Source: Neisseria sp. 83E34 (GTDB lineage: Bacteria; Pseudomonadota; Gammaproteobacteria; Burkholderiales; Neisseriaceae). From it: a DNA stretch of 64,000 nt. The stretch is taken from positions 1-64,000 of the forward strand of contig NZ_LGYH01000005.1 of assembly GCF_001308015.1 (NCBI RefSeq). The letters are read 5' to 3'. The position numbers and the translations under genes are program-made. A model generated the notes under the pieces. That model was not told where the DNA came from. It made no database searches and saw only the letters and a program-made list of their open reading frames with translations. Below are positions 9,109 through 18,091 of the stretch, in pieces; within the stretch, counting starts at the first letter, position 1; each line of letters opens with the position of its first letter.

Positions 9109-9117
9109 TGCTACAAT
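9109..9117 (+). promoter_or_regulatory. ychF extended -10 promoter element
   Basis: TGC-TACAAT is an extended -10 element located 36 bp before the ychF start codon. No good -35 is visible, as is common for extended -10 promoters. Confidence 0.45.
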
Positions 9118-9153
9118 CGCGCGTTAACTTCTACGAAATTTTCAGGAATAAAC

Positions 9154-10245
9154 ATGAGCTTAAAATGCGGCATCGTCGGCCTGCCCAACGTCGGCAAATC
9201 CACCTTGTTCAACGCCTTAACCCAGTCCGGCATCGAAGCGGCAAACTATCCTTTCTGCACCATCGAACCGAATGTCGGCATTGTTGAAGTGCCCGATCCG
9301 CGCATGGCCGAGCTGGCTAAAATTGTGAACCCGCAAAAAATGCAGCCCGCCATTGTTGAGTTTGTCGACATCGCAGGTTTGGTAGCAGGCGCGAGCAAAG
9401 GCGAAGGCTTGGGCAACCAGTTTCTTGCCAACATCCGCGAAACCGATGCCATTGTGAACGTAGTACGCTGCTTCGACGACGACAATATCGTACACGTTTC
9501 AGGCAAAGTCGATCCGATTGCCGACATCGAAACCATCGGCACCGAGCTGGCACTGGCCGACCTTGCCAGCGTAGAAAAAGCCATCACCCGCGAAGGCAAA
9601 CGCGCCAAATCAGGCGATAAAGACGCGCAAAAACTCGTTGCCCTGTGCGAAAAACTGCTGCCCCATCTCAATGAAGGCAAACCCGTGCGCTCATTCGGCC
9701 TCGATGCCGAAGAACTCGCTATGCTTCGCCCCCTGTTCCTGCTCACCGCCAAACCTGCCATGTATGTGGGCAACGTTGCAGAAGACGGTTTTGAAAACAA
9801 CCCGCACTTAGACCGCCTGAAAGAATTGGCAGCCAAAGAGAATGCGCCTGTAGTTGCCGTCTGCGCCGCATTAGAAAGCGAAATTGCCGAACTCGAAGAC
9901 GAAGAAAAAGCCGAATTCCTCGCCGAAATGGGCTTGGAAGAACCCGGCCTCAACCGCCTGATCCGTGTCGGCTACGACTTGCTCGGCCTGCAAACCTACT
10001 TCACCGCCGGCGTAAAAGAAGTCCGCGCTTGGACCATCCACAAAGGCGACACCGCCCCGCAAGCTGCCGGCGTGATCCACACCGATTTCGAACGCGGCTT
10101 CATCCGCGCCCAAGTGATTTCTTATGACGATTTCGTTACCTTGAGCGGCGAAGCCAAAGCCAAAGAAGCCGGCAAAATGCGGGTGGAAGGAAAAGAATAC
10201 GTGGTTCAAGATGGCGACGTGATGCACTTCTTGTTTAATGTTTAA
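9154..10245 (+). CDS. ychF: Redox-regulated ATPase YchF (OLA1 family)
   Basis: This 363-aa P-loop protein of the OBG-related family hydrolyses ATP rather than GTP and binds ribosomes. G1 is [14 protein letters not shown] near the N-terminus and G3 is [13 protein letters not shown] coiled-coil insertion (about residues 130-200) and a C-terminal TGS domain ending in [13 protein letters not shown] follow. The start follows the AGGA of CAGGAATAAAC. It appears monocistronic; tyrS lies 77 bp downstream beyond a hairpin. Confidence 0.95.
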   Translation: MSLKCGIVGLPNVGKSTLFNALTQSGIEAANYPFCTIEPNVGIVEVPDPRMAELAKIVNPQKMQPAIVEFVDIAGLVAGASKGEGLGNQFLANIRETDAIVNVVRCFDDDNIVHVSGKVDPIADIETIGTELALADLASVEKAITREGKRAKSGDKDAQKLVALCEKLLPHLNEGKPVRSFGLDAEELAMLRPLFLLTAKPAMYVGNVAEDGFENNPHLDRLKELAAKENAPVVAVCAALESEIAELEDEEKAEFLAEMGLEEPGLNRLIRVGYDLLGLQTYFTAGVKEVRAWTIHKGDTAPQAAGVIHTDFERGFIRAQVISYDDFVTLSGEAKAKEAGKMRVEGKEYVVQDGDVMHFLFNV

Positions 10246-10278
10246 TGCCTGTCTGAAAATATAGAAAATGTGAATTTC

Positions 10279-10304
10279 GTAGGCTGGGCTTTAGCCCAGC
10301 CTAC
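10279..10304. repeat. GTAGGCTGGGCT palindrome between ychF and tyrS
   Basis: GTAGGCTGGGCT, TT, then its exact reverse complement forms a 12-bp stem. Similar GTAGGCTGGGC palindromes are dispersed in neisserial genomes; here it lies 18 bp before the tyrS start and could affect readthrough. Confidence 0.6.
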
Positions 10305-10322
10305 ATAAATAACGGAAATAAA

Positions 10323-11621
10323 ATGAGCTCAGTTATCCAAGACCTCCAATCCCGCGGCTTAATCGCGCAAACCACTGATGCCGAAGCCTTAGACGCTTTA
10401 TTAAACAAACAAAAAATCGCTTTATATTGCGGTTTCGACCCCACTGCCGACAGCCTGCATATCGGCCATTTGCTGCCGGTGCTAGCTTTGCGCCGTTTCC
10501 AACTGGCCGGGCATACGCCGGTGGCTTTGGTGGGCGGTGCGACGGGCATGATCGGCGATCCGAGCTTCAAGGCGGTTGAGCGCAGTTTGAATACGGCTGA
10601 AACCGTGGCGGGCTGGGTAGAGAAAATCCGCAACCAGCTCAAGCCGTTTTTGAGTTTTGAGGGCGACAATGCCGCGGTTATGGCGAACAATTACGATTGG
10701 TTCGGCGGCATGAACTGCTTGGATTTCCTGCGCGACATCGGCAAGCATTTCTCTGTTAATGCGATGTTGAACAAGGAATCGGTGAAGCAGCGTATCGAGC
10801 GCGACGATGTAGGCATTTCGTTTACCGAATTTGCCTACGCGCTACTGCAAGGCTATGACTTTGCCGAGTTGAACAAACGCTACGGTACGGTGCTGCAAAT
10901 CGGCGGTTCCGACCAATGGGGCAATATCACCGGCGGTATCGACTTGTGCCGCCGCCTCAACAAGGTAACGGCTTACGGCCTGACTTTGCCGCTGGTAACC
11001 AAATCGGACGGCACGAAATTCGGAAAAACCGAAGGCGGTGCGGTATGGCTGGATGCGCAAAAAACCTCGCCTTACCAGTTTTACCAATTCTGGCTGAAAG
11101 TGGCCGATGCGGATGTGTATAAATTCCTGAAATACTTTACGTTCTTGTCGGTTGAAGAAATTGATGCCATCGAAGCGAAAGACAAAGCCAGCGGCGTGAA
11201 GCCGGAAGCGCAACGTATTCTGGCGGAAGAAATGACCCGCTTGATTCACGGAGAAGAAGCTTTGGAAGCTGCGCAACGCATTTCCGCCAGCCTGTTTTCC
11301 GGCGACGAAAGCAGCCTGACCGAGAGCGACTACGCCCAGCTCGCTTTAGACGGCCTGCCTGCGTTTGAGGTATCAGGCCGTCTGAATGTGGTGGATGCGT
11401 TGGTTCTGGCAGGTTTGGCAAAGTCCAATAAAGAAGCGCGCGGTTTTCTAAACAGCGGCGCGGTGTTGCTGAACGGCATGGCAGCGGAATTGAATAATCC
11501 CGAACATGCGCCGGAAAAACCGGATGATGCTTATCTGATTGATGATAAGTTCAAACGTTTCGGCAAATATACGATTCTCCGCCGCGGCAAGCGAAACCAT
11601 GCTTTGCTGGTTTGGAAGTGA
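10323..11621 (+). CDS. tyrS: Tyrosyl-tRNA synthetase
   Basis: The enzyme charges tRNA-Tyr. The class I signature HIGHLLP lies near residue 42, the ATP loop KFGKTEGG corresponds to KMSKS, and the tyrosine-site stretch [10 protein letters not shown] is near the N-terminus. A C-terminal S4 RNA-binding domain ([29 protein letters not shown]) completes the 432-aa protein. The ATG at 10323 follows closely on the upstream palindrome. Confidence 0.97.
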   Translation: MSSVIQDLQSRGLIAQTTDAEALDALLNKQKIALYCGFDPTADSLHIGHLLPVLALRRFQLAGHTPVALVGGATGMIGDPSFKAVERSLNTAETVAGWVEKIRNQLKPFLSFEGDNAAVMANNYDWFGGMNCLDFLRDIGKHFSVNAMLNKESVKQRIERDDVGISFTEFAYALLQGYDFAELNKRYGTVLQIGGSDQWGNITGGIDLCRRLNKVTAYGLTLPLVTKSDGTKFGKTEGGAVWLDAQKTSPYQFYQFWLKVADADVYKFLKYFTFLSVEEIDAIEAKDKASGVKPEAQRILAEEMTRLIHGEEALEAAQRISASLFSGDESSLTESDYAQLALDGLPAFEVSGRLNVVDALVLAGLAKSNKEARGFLNSGAVLLNGMAAELNNPEHAPEKPDDAYLIDDKFKRFGKYTILRRGKRNHALLVWK

Positions 11622-11822
11622 TTGATTGCACGTTTTGTTTTTCAGACAGGCATGGAAATGTAGCGATAAAACCGCTGCAAATCGATACAGCTATAATTTG
11701 AATGGTTAACCATAATTTACCCGATTTTAATATGACGTAAAAATATGCAACAACCCTTCTAATGCCAACTTGCCGTGTTACTATGTTTCTTCATTTTCAA
11801 TACAATAAAACAAGGATACGCT

Positions 11823-12014
11823 ATGAGCCAAAATCAAAACGACAGCACTTTCGACGTTACCCCTGCCGCAGAAATGGAAGCCGAAGAGCGTGAATTGGTG
11901 ATTGAAAACTCAGTAGAAGAATTGCAAGAACATGCCGACCATCCTCTAACTGATGCGGAAATCGAAGCAAAACGTTTGCATCTTAATGACATCAAACCTA
12001 AACCCGAACAATAA
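11823..12014 (+). CDS. Small acidic protein, unknown
   Basis: A 63-aa acidic, hydrophilic protein rich in Glu (MEAEERELVIENSVEELQ), with no membrane segment or cysteine. I choose the ATG at 11823, preceded by AAGGATACGCT, over an in-frame ATG 48 bp upstream. It has a strong terminator immediately downstream and stands alone between tyrS and the CRISPR array. I do not recognise the family. Confidence 0.65.
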   Translation: MSQNQNDSTFDVTPAAEMEAEERELVIENSVEELQEHADHPLTDAEIEAKRLHLNDIKPKPEQ

Positions 12015-12021
12015 GATAATG

Positions 12022-12050
12022 AAAGCGACCTTTTATAGGTCGCTTTGTTT
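12022..12050 (+). terminator. Rho-independent terminator before the CRISPR array
   Basis: AAAGCGACCT, loop TTTAT, AGGTCGCTTT is followed by GTTTTTC. It terminates the small acidic gene and separates it from the convergent array. Confidence 0.85.
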
Positions 12051-12102
12051 TTCTTTATTTCTGCGCTGGTTGCCGTATTCTGCAAAGCGGCGAAACTTGT
12101 CT

Positions 12103-13666
12103 GTTTCAAGACACAGGCGCCTGAAGGCGGCTGACGGTGGCGGCGGTAAAACTTCCTTGGCCGTTTGCGTTTCAACACACAGCCGCCTAAAGGCGGCTGA
12201 CGGCGCGGGTAGCTAATCCGCGCCGAATTGCATTGTTTCAACACACAGCCGCCTAAAGGCGGCTGAATCCAATTGTGCGGGTGTGCCGTTAATTTCAGAT
12301 GTTTCAACACACAGCCGCCTAAAGGCGGCTGATTTCAGACAAAGAGTACATGTACGTATTAAGCCGTGTTTCAACACACAGCCGCCTAAAGGCGACTGAT
12401 CGCGAAAAGCGTGGCACTGCGAAAAAAACAAAAGTTTCAACACACAGCCGCCTAAAGGCGGCTGACAAATTACGGCGACATAACAAAACTAGTCGGAAGT
12501 TTCAACACACAGCCGCCTAAAGGCGGCTGACGCTGATCTATATTTCCCTGAATATCCGGATCTGCGTTTCAACACACAGCCGCCTAAAGGCGGCTGACGA
12601 GTACGGCACTGGGAAAGGGTTCGATTTCAGTGTTTCAACACACAGCCGCCTAAAGGCGGCTGACTTCAACACTCGGCGGATTTTTTTTGATGCTGGCTGG
12701 TTTCAACACACAGCCGCCTAAAGGCGGCTGATTGGCTTGCCCTGTTTTCCCTCGGGCTTGGCGGTTGTTTCAACACACAGCCGCCTAAAGGCGGCTGACG
12801 AAGCAAAACACAGACACCGACGACCGCAGCATGTTTCAACACACAGCCGCCTAAAGGCGGCTGATTCCGCAAGAGGAGCTTACCGGCGCTTATTTGATGT
12901 TTCAACACACAGCCGCCTAAAGGCGGCTGATAGGCGGCGTATCTTCCCAAAGCTGGGAATCTTTTGTTTCAACACACAGCCGCCTAAAGGCGGCTGATTA
13001 TAAAACGTGCAATACACGTTTGCCGCATCGTAGTTTCAACACACAGCCGCCTAAAGGCGGCTGATGCCCCCAACCAATTTATTCACGCGCTCACTGCGGT
13101 TTCAACACACAGCCGCCTAAAGGCGGCTGACGTTTGCATCAACGCCCATGTTGATGCTTTCGATTGTTTCAACACACAGCCGCCTAAAGGCGGCTGACTC
13201 ATCTTCATCGCATGGCGCACCATCCTCAATCATGTTTCAACACACAGCCGCCTAAAGGCGGCTGATTGATTGCTGTTTAATATTTTTGATGTTGGTTGTA
13301 GTTTCAACACACAGCCGCCTAAAGGCGGCTGAGCATTCTTGCTTGTGACAAAATGGGCGAAGTTCAGGTTTCAACACACAGCCGCCTAAAGGCGGCTGAG
13401 GTAGTAAGGATGGGTAAAAAATATTCGGGTGAAGTTTCAACACACAGCCGCCTAAAGGCGGCTGACAGTTTGTAGCCTATGCTGGATTAAGTCCCCAAAA
13501 GTTTCAACACACAGCCGCCTAAAGGCGGCTGAGCGTATAACCGCCGTGCCTTAATTCTGCAAGCTTTTGTTTCAACACACAGCCGCCTAAAGGCGGCTGA
13601 GAAAAGTGGGTAGCAAAATCACAAGAGGCAAGCCGTTTCAACACACAGCCGCCTAAAGGCGGCTGA
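12103..13666 (-). CRISPR. Type I-C CRISPR array, 24 repeats and 23 spacers
   Basis: I count 24 copies of a 32-bp repeat with 23 spacers of 33-36 bp. Read on the minus strand, the repeat has the stem AGCCGCC-TTTA-GGCGGCT and ends in GTTGAAAC, typical of type I-C. The copy at 12103-12134 has three mismatches and the one at 12368-12399 has one; the rest are identical. The decayed copy lies at the end far from cas2, so the leader end is at 13666, next to cas2. Transcription should run with the cas genes. Confidence 0.97.
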
Positions 13667-13856
13667 AGCCTTCTCGGAAACCTTTATCCATCAAGGCTTG
13701 CTTAGCCCTGATTCGCTAAAGCTCCCCGAAAATGCGAAAAGCGAGTATAACACAGCCTGATTCCGCCACACCCGCTTTCCTAATTTCCTGATTGTTAAAG
13801 AACAATCCCGCATCGCCAACCTCCCCGCATTTTCATGAGAACCATACGTTAGCGAT
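13667..13856 (-). promoter_or_regulatory. CRISPR leader
   Basis: The 190 bp between cas2 and the first repeat is non-coding. On the minus strand it holds an extended -10 TGT-TATACT (13752..13744), about 70 bp before the first repeat, and the inverted repeat GATTGTT-AAAG-AACAATC at 13790-13807. Both fit a leader with a promoter and a protein-binding site for spacer integration. Confidence 0.7.
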
Positions 13857-14150
13857 TCACACGATCAGCGTATCCTGAAACACATCTACCGCCTCCTTCG
13901 CACCATGATGCTCCACCTTGCGCCGCCATTTGCTGCCCAGATGGTAAAAACGCAGGCTGTCTGTTTCAGGCTGGTAAGTGTCCAATAGCTTGGCTTTCAG
14001 TTTTACCCACTGATCAGGCGTAACGTCGCACTCGAATACCGAATATTGCACGCGCACGCCGTAATCCAAACAATGTTTGGCGATGCGCCGCAGCCTCGCC
14101 TGCCCTGCCGCGTCTTCCAGCGAAATATCATAAGTAATCAACATCAACAC
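13857..14150 (-). CDS. cas2: CRISPR endonuclease/integrase subunit Cas2
   Basis: This 97-aa ferredoxin-fold protein forms the Cas1-Cas2 spacer integrase. MLITYDISLEDAAGQARLRRIAKHCLDYGVRVQYSVFEC is a standard Cas2 N-terminus. The GTG at 14150 has AGGGG seven bases upstream and is preferred to the ATG two codons later. A 73-nt perfect hairpin separates it from cas1, and the leader follows directly. Confidence 0.95.
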   Translation of the reverse strand: MLMLITYDISLEDAAGQARLRRIAKHCLDYGVRVQYSVFECDVTPDQWVKLKAKLLDTYQPETDSLRFYHLGSKWRRKVEHHGAKEAVDVFQDTLIV

Positions 14151-14168
14151 ACTATTTCCCCTTATCCA

Positions 14169-14241
14169 TTTTTCAGACAGGCATTTTCAGACGGCCTCAA
14201 AGATTACCCGAAAGGCCGTCTGAAAATGCCTGTCTGAAAAA
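14169..14241. repeat. 29-bp perfect inverted repeat carrying two DUS dialects, between cas1 and cas2
   Basis: Each 29-nt arm contains one TGCCTGTCTGAA (TG-wadDUS) and one AGGCCGTCTGAA (AG-DUS). The arms are perfect reverse complements around a 15-nt loop, bracketed by five T and five A. It starts one base from the cas1 stop codon and could terminate or attenuate transcription into cas2. Confidence 0.85.
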
Positions 14242-14242
14242 C

Positions 14243-15256
14243 TCAACGCATCAAAAACGGCGGATATTCCGCCAAATCCCCGCGCAGATGCCGCGCCAGC
14301 AGCATCGCCTGAATATGCGGCAGCAGGCCGATTTCCACTTCCTCCTGCAAAAACGGATGCACAATCTTTTCCTGCTTTTTGCTTTGCAGCGTTTGAAACA
14401 GCAACTTGCGCACTTCCGGCTTAATATTCACCGCACCGCCCGCCTCCGTTACAAAATCCTGCGGCTTGATTTGCCCGCGGTTAATCAGGCTCAACACCAT
14501 CCTGTCCACCCACCACGCGCGGAACTCTTCCAAAATATCCTGCGCCAAACTGTCGCGCCCCGGCCGATCAGCATGCAGAAAACCCACCTGCGGATCCAAG
14601 CCCACGCCCTGCAACGCCCCGCTGATGTCCTTGCCCAGCACCGCATACAGAAAAGACAGCAGCGCATTCACCCCATCACGCGGCGGGCGACGGTTGCGGC
14701 CGTCAAAATCAAAACCGCTTTTCTCCGCAAGCAAATGCCGGAACACCCCGAAATAACGCGCCGCCGCATCGCCCTCAATCCCGCGAACCTTGTCCAAACA
14801 CTCCGCCCGCTTCAACTGCTGCAAAGAAAAATTCAACGCCGTTACCGCCGCCAGCACCTCCGCATGCTCGCCATGATTGCGCAAACGCCGCTGCAACACC
14901 CGCTTGGCCGACTGAATCTTCGCCGCAATAATATGCCGCGCAATCGGCACAGGATTCTGCTCCGACAGCCGATACTGCGCCCGCCGCAACAACACATTAC
15001 CACTCTGACGCCCCTGCAAACGCCCCAAAAACCGTCCGTTTTCGGTAAAAAACGCCAAATTCACATTGTTTTCACCGCAAAACCCCATCAAAAAAGGCGA
15101 CACCAACACGTTACCGAAACAAAAAATATGCCCAATCGCATGCACCGGCAACTGCGCCACCTTCTTGCGCTCCTGCTCCACCACCAGCGTTTCCCGCTCC
15201 TTATGCAGATAACTGCCTTGAGTGGTGATATAGAGCGTGTTTTGCAGTTTGCGCAT
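14243..15256 (-). CDS. cas1: CRISPR integrase Cas1 (type I-C)
   Basis: The 337-aa metal-dependent integrase inserts new spacers with Cas2. The N-terminus MRKLQNTLYITTQGSYLHKERETLVVE is typical of I-C Cas1. Likely metal ligands are Glu in RGIEGDAAARYF, His in GFLHADRPGR and Asp in LAQDILEEF. AAGGAG lies 11 bases before the ATG at 15256. In a canonical I-C operon cas1 follows cas4 directly; here a two-gene AT-rich insert separates them. Confidence 0.96.
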   Translation of the reverse strand: MRKLQNTLYITTQGSYLHKERETLVVEQERKKVAQLPVHAIGHIFCFGNVLVSPFLMGFCGENNVNLAFFTENGRFLGRLQGRQSGNVLLRRAQYRLSEQNPVPIARHIIAAKIQSAKRVLQRRLRNHGEHAEVLAAVTALNFSLQQLKRAECLDKVRGIEGDAAARYFGVFRHLLAEKSGFDFDGRNRRPPRDGVNALLSFLYAVLGKDISGALQGVGLDPQVGFLHADRPGRDSLAQDILEEFRAWWVDRMVLSLINRGQIKPQDFVTEAGGAVNIKPEVRKLLFQTLQSKKQEKIVHPFLQEEVEIGLLPHIQAMLLARHLRGDLAEYPPFLMR

Positions 15257-15431
15257 GGTTTGAAAAACTCCTTGAATTTTGACCGCGCTTTAAAGTGCCA
15301 TCTAAATGATGATTTAGGCTTCAGACGGTATCGTAGTAATCATAGGTTGAGTTGGAAATCCAGTACTTTTATTAATTTAATGATTTTAATAGGTTTTTAT
15401 CCAACCAACTAACAATCCATTTAATTTATTT

Positions 15432-16373
15432 TTAATCAATTTTTATATTGCAATTTTTCGCAATACATTTCCCAAATGGAGTTAATGGCTTAATTAATTC
15501 ATCAAGATTAGAAACATCTATTTTCATAAACTCAATAAACTCAATAAAATTTGGGAAATCAATTTTTATATTTTCTTCTTTATAATCATTTATTCCTAAA
15601 CCCTTTCCAAAAACTTGTAATGTACTAATTCTATAAGACTTATCAGAAAAAATCATATTATTCAAAGCAAGTAAATCAATATCCACAGGAGAAGAAATAT
15701 TATTCATAAAGAATTTTGATATATTATTTATATATCCTTTATAAATATCTTCTGCCTTTTTCCGTAAATCAACCTGCAAATCTAGTGAGGCAACTTTACT
15801 ATCAATTAATTGGTAAACATCGAAAATATTACTAGAAAATTGACCCTCACTATAGTTAACCAAAACATATGGGACATCTCTAAGATATCTAATGAAACAC
15901 AAGAAAAATATCTGATCCTTGTTTAAGTATTTTACATATGAGATAGCCTGATTAATCAAATAGTCATTGCTATTACTATTTAGCTTATCCATTAATAAAT
16001 TTGCCAATAAATCATTTAATGAAATATCATTTTTTGTTCCAACTTGGTTAACTATCTCACTAATTAAACTTTGTACTTCAGAAGAAGCAAATCTTTTCTC
16101 CATTTCTTCATCAATACGACCACTTAAAGCCTCATCGACAGTTGAACTTAGCTTTTCATGGAATTGAAATGCGAAATCTGCAATGGCTTTATATGATTCA
16201 GATTTTGCATCTGCTATCAAGCTAGGTAACTTAGCAGAAAATAGTGTCTCAAATAGATTTTTAATTTCAGAAAATGAAAGCCCAATATTTACACTACCAG
16301 TAATCTCCCCTTGGTTTTGCAAAGATACAGAATTTTCACCCTGAAATAATGTTAAATTTTTTCCCAAAACCAT
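15432..16373 (-). CDS. LPO_1073/Vpar_1526-like protein with N-terminal repeat motif
   Basis: A 313-aa protein from a strikingly AT-rich gene lying between cas4 and cas1. Its N-terminus (GENSVSLQNQGEITGSVNI, residues 12-30) followed by a helical domain (LSFSEIKNLFETLF) reminds me of the uncharacterised LPO_1073/Vpar_1526 family. The remainder is helical with no recognisable catalytic motif. The same 19-residue motif recurs at the C-terminus of the upstream gene's product. The start is three bases after that gene's stop, with AAGGA inside the upstream coding end, so the two are coupled. Defence function is an inference from location and motif pairing. Confidence 0.7.
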   Translation of the reverse strand: MVLGKNLTLFQGENSVSLQNQGEITGSVNIGLSFSEIKNLFETLFSAKLPSLIADAKSESYKAIADFAFQFHEKLSSTVDEALSGRIDEEMEKRFASSEVQSLISEIVNQVGTKNDISLNDLLANLLMDKLNSNSNDYLINQAISYVKYLNKDQIFFLCFIRYLRDVPYVLVNYSEGQFSSNIFDVYQLIDSKVASLDLQVDLRKKAEDIYKGYINNISKFFMNNISSPVDIDLLALNNMIFSDKSYRISTLQVFGKGLGINDYKEENIKIDFPNFIEFIEFMKIDVSNLDELIKPLTPFGKCIAKNCNIKID

Positions 16374-16376
16374 TTT

Positions 16377-16640
16377 TCAATCCTTTTTGTTTATTTGATT
16401 AATGTTTATATTGCCGTTAATTTTTCCAGAATTCTGAATACTTTGTATATTATCTCCATTTAAATTAGCACTTATGTTATTTTTCACAAATCTATCTCTA
16501 ATGTAACTAGCTCCAAATAATAACGACAAAGCACCAAATATCATGGACCAGCTACTAGGATTCAATCCCAGAAAAGACTTATCAAAAATATTTGTAATAA
16601 AAGCCAAAAGCAACCAAACAATAACGAAAAATATTTTCAC
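16377..16640 (-). CDS. Small two-helix membrane protein with C-terminal GDN...NINI motif
   Basis: I place the start at the GTG at 16640, with AGGAGA four bases upstream and 25 bp after the cas4 stop; longer frames run into cas4. The 87-aa product has two hydrophobic segments (about residues 3-19 and 31-46) and a basic stretch RDRFVK. A polar tail holds GDNIQSIQNSGKINGNINI at residues 62-80. Ten of 19 tail positions are identical to the N-terminal motif of the next protein. By the positive-inside rule the tail is probably cytosolic. It could be a membrane effector or anchor recruited through that shared motif. Confidence 0.72.
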   Translation of the reverse strand: MKIFFVIVWLLLAFITNIFDKSFLGLNPSSWSMIFGALSLLFGASYIRDRFVKNNISANLNGDNIQSIQNSGKINGNININQINKKD

Positions 16641-16665
16641 ATACTCTCCTAAAAATACCAATAAA

Positions 16666-17277
16666 TCAAAAGCATTTGCCAAACAACCCTTCCACATACC
16701 CCACCGACCGATCCCTCTCCATCAACTTCGGCTGACAAACCTCAATCAACGAACAGGCTTTACAGCGTTTGCCGTATTCCGGCGGCGGGGTGATACCGCT
16801 TTCCAAAAGCCCGCGCACTTGTGCGATGGTATCCAGCGTTTCTGCCCTGAGGCCGTCTGAAAACACAATCGATACGCGGTGGCGGGTTTGCATGTACCAC
16901 AATGCGCCTTCTGCCACCGTTTGCCCGGTCATTTCTTCCAAACACAGCGCTTGAGCACAAAGCTGGATTTCGTCGAACGGTTCGGGCTTGGGTTTGCCAC
17001 GCTTGTATTCGACAGGTTTCAGACGGCCTGTCTGAATATCGCGCTCGACCATATCCAACACGCCGTGCACGCCTAAGTTTTCTGCCGACACATGCACGCT
17101 GCGCTCGAAGCGCACGCCCTTGCGCATTTCCGGCTCGCCGCCATCCACCCGCTCATGCAACGCACGACCTTGTGCGGTCAAAAAATTCTCCGCCCATACT
17201 TGTTCGTTATGAATCAAAGCACACTGGCGCGGACAAAAGGCGTAGTGTTGCAGGGCGGAGAGTGGGATGCTTGTCAT
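16666..17277 (-). CDS. cas4: CRISPR-associated exonuclease Cas4
   Basis: This 203-aa PD-(D/E)XK nuclease trims prespacers and selects the PAM during adaptation. The iron-sulfur cysteines are visible as FCPRQC near the N-terminus and CKACSLIEVC near the C-terminus, and the nuclease core shows GVLDMVE and KPVEYKRGKP. The gene carries two AG-DUS copies and a fused uptake site (TTCAGACGGCCTGTCTGAA) near 17030. It is separated from cas7 by the RHH gene. Confidence 0.94.
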   Translation of the reverse strand: MTSIPLSALQHYAFCPRQCALIHNEQVWAENFLTAQGRALHERVDGGEPEMRKGVRFERSVHVSAENLGVHGVLDMVERDIQTGRLKPVEYKRGKPKPEPFDEIQLCAQALCLEEMTGQTVAEGALWYMQTRHRVSIVFSDGLRAETLDTIAQVRGLLESGITPPPEYGKRCKACSLIEVCQPKLMERDRSVGYVEGLFGKCF

Positions 17278-17296
17278 GGTATTTTTCTCACCAATC

Positions 17297-17334
17297 AGCG
17301 CTTATTGTGGTAAAAAATACTCATTCTAAGCGCT
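17297..17334. promoter_or_regulatory. AGCGCTTA inverted repeat upstream of cas4
   Basis: AGCGCTTA (17297-17304) and TAAGCGCT (17327-17334) flank 22 AT-rich bases, 20 bp upstream of the cas4 start. It may be an operator or a weak terminator for the RHH gene, whose stop lies 19 bp further upstream. Confidence 0.4.
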
Positions 17335-17352
17335 TTATATAGATTATTTTCA

Positions 17353-17976
17353 TCATTTTTTAACCTCTAATAATAACTTTTCTCCATCAGCAATTCGTGC
17401 CAAGGTTTGGGCAAATGGAAATGAACGGTTCAAAATCCTTTTAACTTCACTGGCCTTAATAGCTTTTGATAAACGGGTAAAGCCCTCCAAACGCTGATAA
17501 TAGGTTTTATCTTCCCTTCCATAATGCGGTGCTTTTTCCAGCTTGCCTGATGCTTGCCCGAATGCCACGATTCCTTGCCCTGATTCGTAGAGAAATACCC
17601 AGTCGCCTTTTTTGAATTTAGCAATTTTCTCTTTATAGCCATCTTCAAATGCCGCCGCCACTTGTTTTTCCAACATAAAATCATGATCATCGATATCATT
17701 AACTTTATTGGTATTGAGCAAAAAATATTGGGTTGATTGCTCGGCATCCACCTCCTCCAGTTCCTCATTTGCCTGCTCCTCGAACCGCTTTTTCCACGGA
17801 ACAATAATTTGCTCTGTAATCAGGCGGTGCAACAGTTCTTGTCGCGACATGTCAAAACTTTCAGCGATTTCCTGCAAGATCAAGTCTTCTTTTACGGAAA
17901 GGCGAATACTGAATGTTGTTTTTTCCTGGTTTTTTTCAACAAATTCATTTTCCAAGCTTTGGATGAAATTTTTCAT
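17353..17976 (-). CDS. RHH protein with EVE/PUA-like C-terminus
   Basis: A 207-aa protein between cas7 and cas4, not a standard I-C component. Residues about 20-55 (TTFSIRLSVKEDLILQEIAESFDMSRQELLHRLI) look like a ribbon-helix-helix DNA-binding domain. The C-terminal half (about 115-205, GDWVFLYESGQGIVAFGQASGKLE then a YQRLEGF segment) resembles EVE/PUA-like domains that bind modified bases in other proteins. The gene has its own promoter overlapped by a palindrome, as for an autorepressor, and AAAGGAG before the ATG. AT-rich upstream DNA suggests separate acquisition. It may regulate cas expression or sense modified nucleic acid; both are inferences. Confidence 0.7.
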   Translation of the reverse strand: MKNFIQSLENEFVEKNQEKTTFSIRLSVKEDLILQEIAESFDMSRQELLHRLITEQIIVPWKKRFEEQANEELEEVDAEQSTQYFLLNTNKVNDIDDHDFMLEKQVAAAFEDGYKEKIAKFKKGDWVFLYESGQGIVAFGQASGKLEKAPHYGREDKTYYQRLEGFTRLSKAIKASEVKRILNRSFPFAQTLARIADGEKLLLEVKK

Positions 17977-18004
17977 TTGATGCTCCTTTTTTCACAGAGC
18001 AAAG

Positions 18005-18059
18005 ATTATACCAATAAAAACATAAAACGTGAACACAATTTCAATTTTAAATGTGTTCA
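18005..18059 (-). promoter_or_regulatory. Promoter and palindromic operator of the RHH gene
   Basis: On the minus strand, consensus TATAAT (18010..18005) follows a -35-like TTCACG by 17 bp. TGAACACA (18030-18037) and TGTGTTCA (18052-18059) form an 8-bp inverted repeat with a 14-bp centre that overlaps the -35. This arrangement suits repression by a dimeric RHH protein. Confidence 0.6.
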
Positions 18060-18091
18060 TATTTATAATGAACTGAATTTAAATAATTTAT

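Noticed and set aside
11834-13443. Open reading frames on both strands through the CRISPR array (repeats of QPPLGGCVLK or VSTHSRLKAAD)
   Set aside because: They are translations of the 32-bp repeat, not proteins.
14288-15412. 374-aa plus-strand frame opposite cas1
   Set aside because: Antisense shadow of cas1, rich in Arg/His/Gln, with no family features.
16641-16697. Longer N-terminus of the small membrane protein starting inside cas4
   Set aside because: The GTG at 16640 has a well-placed AGGAGA; the longer form overlaps cas4 coding sequence.
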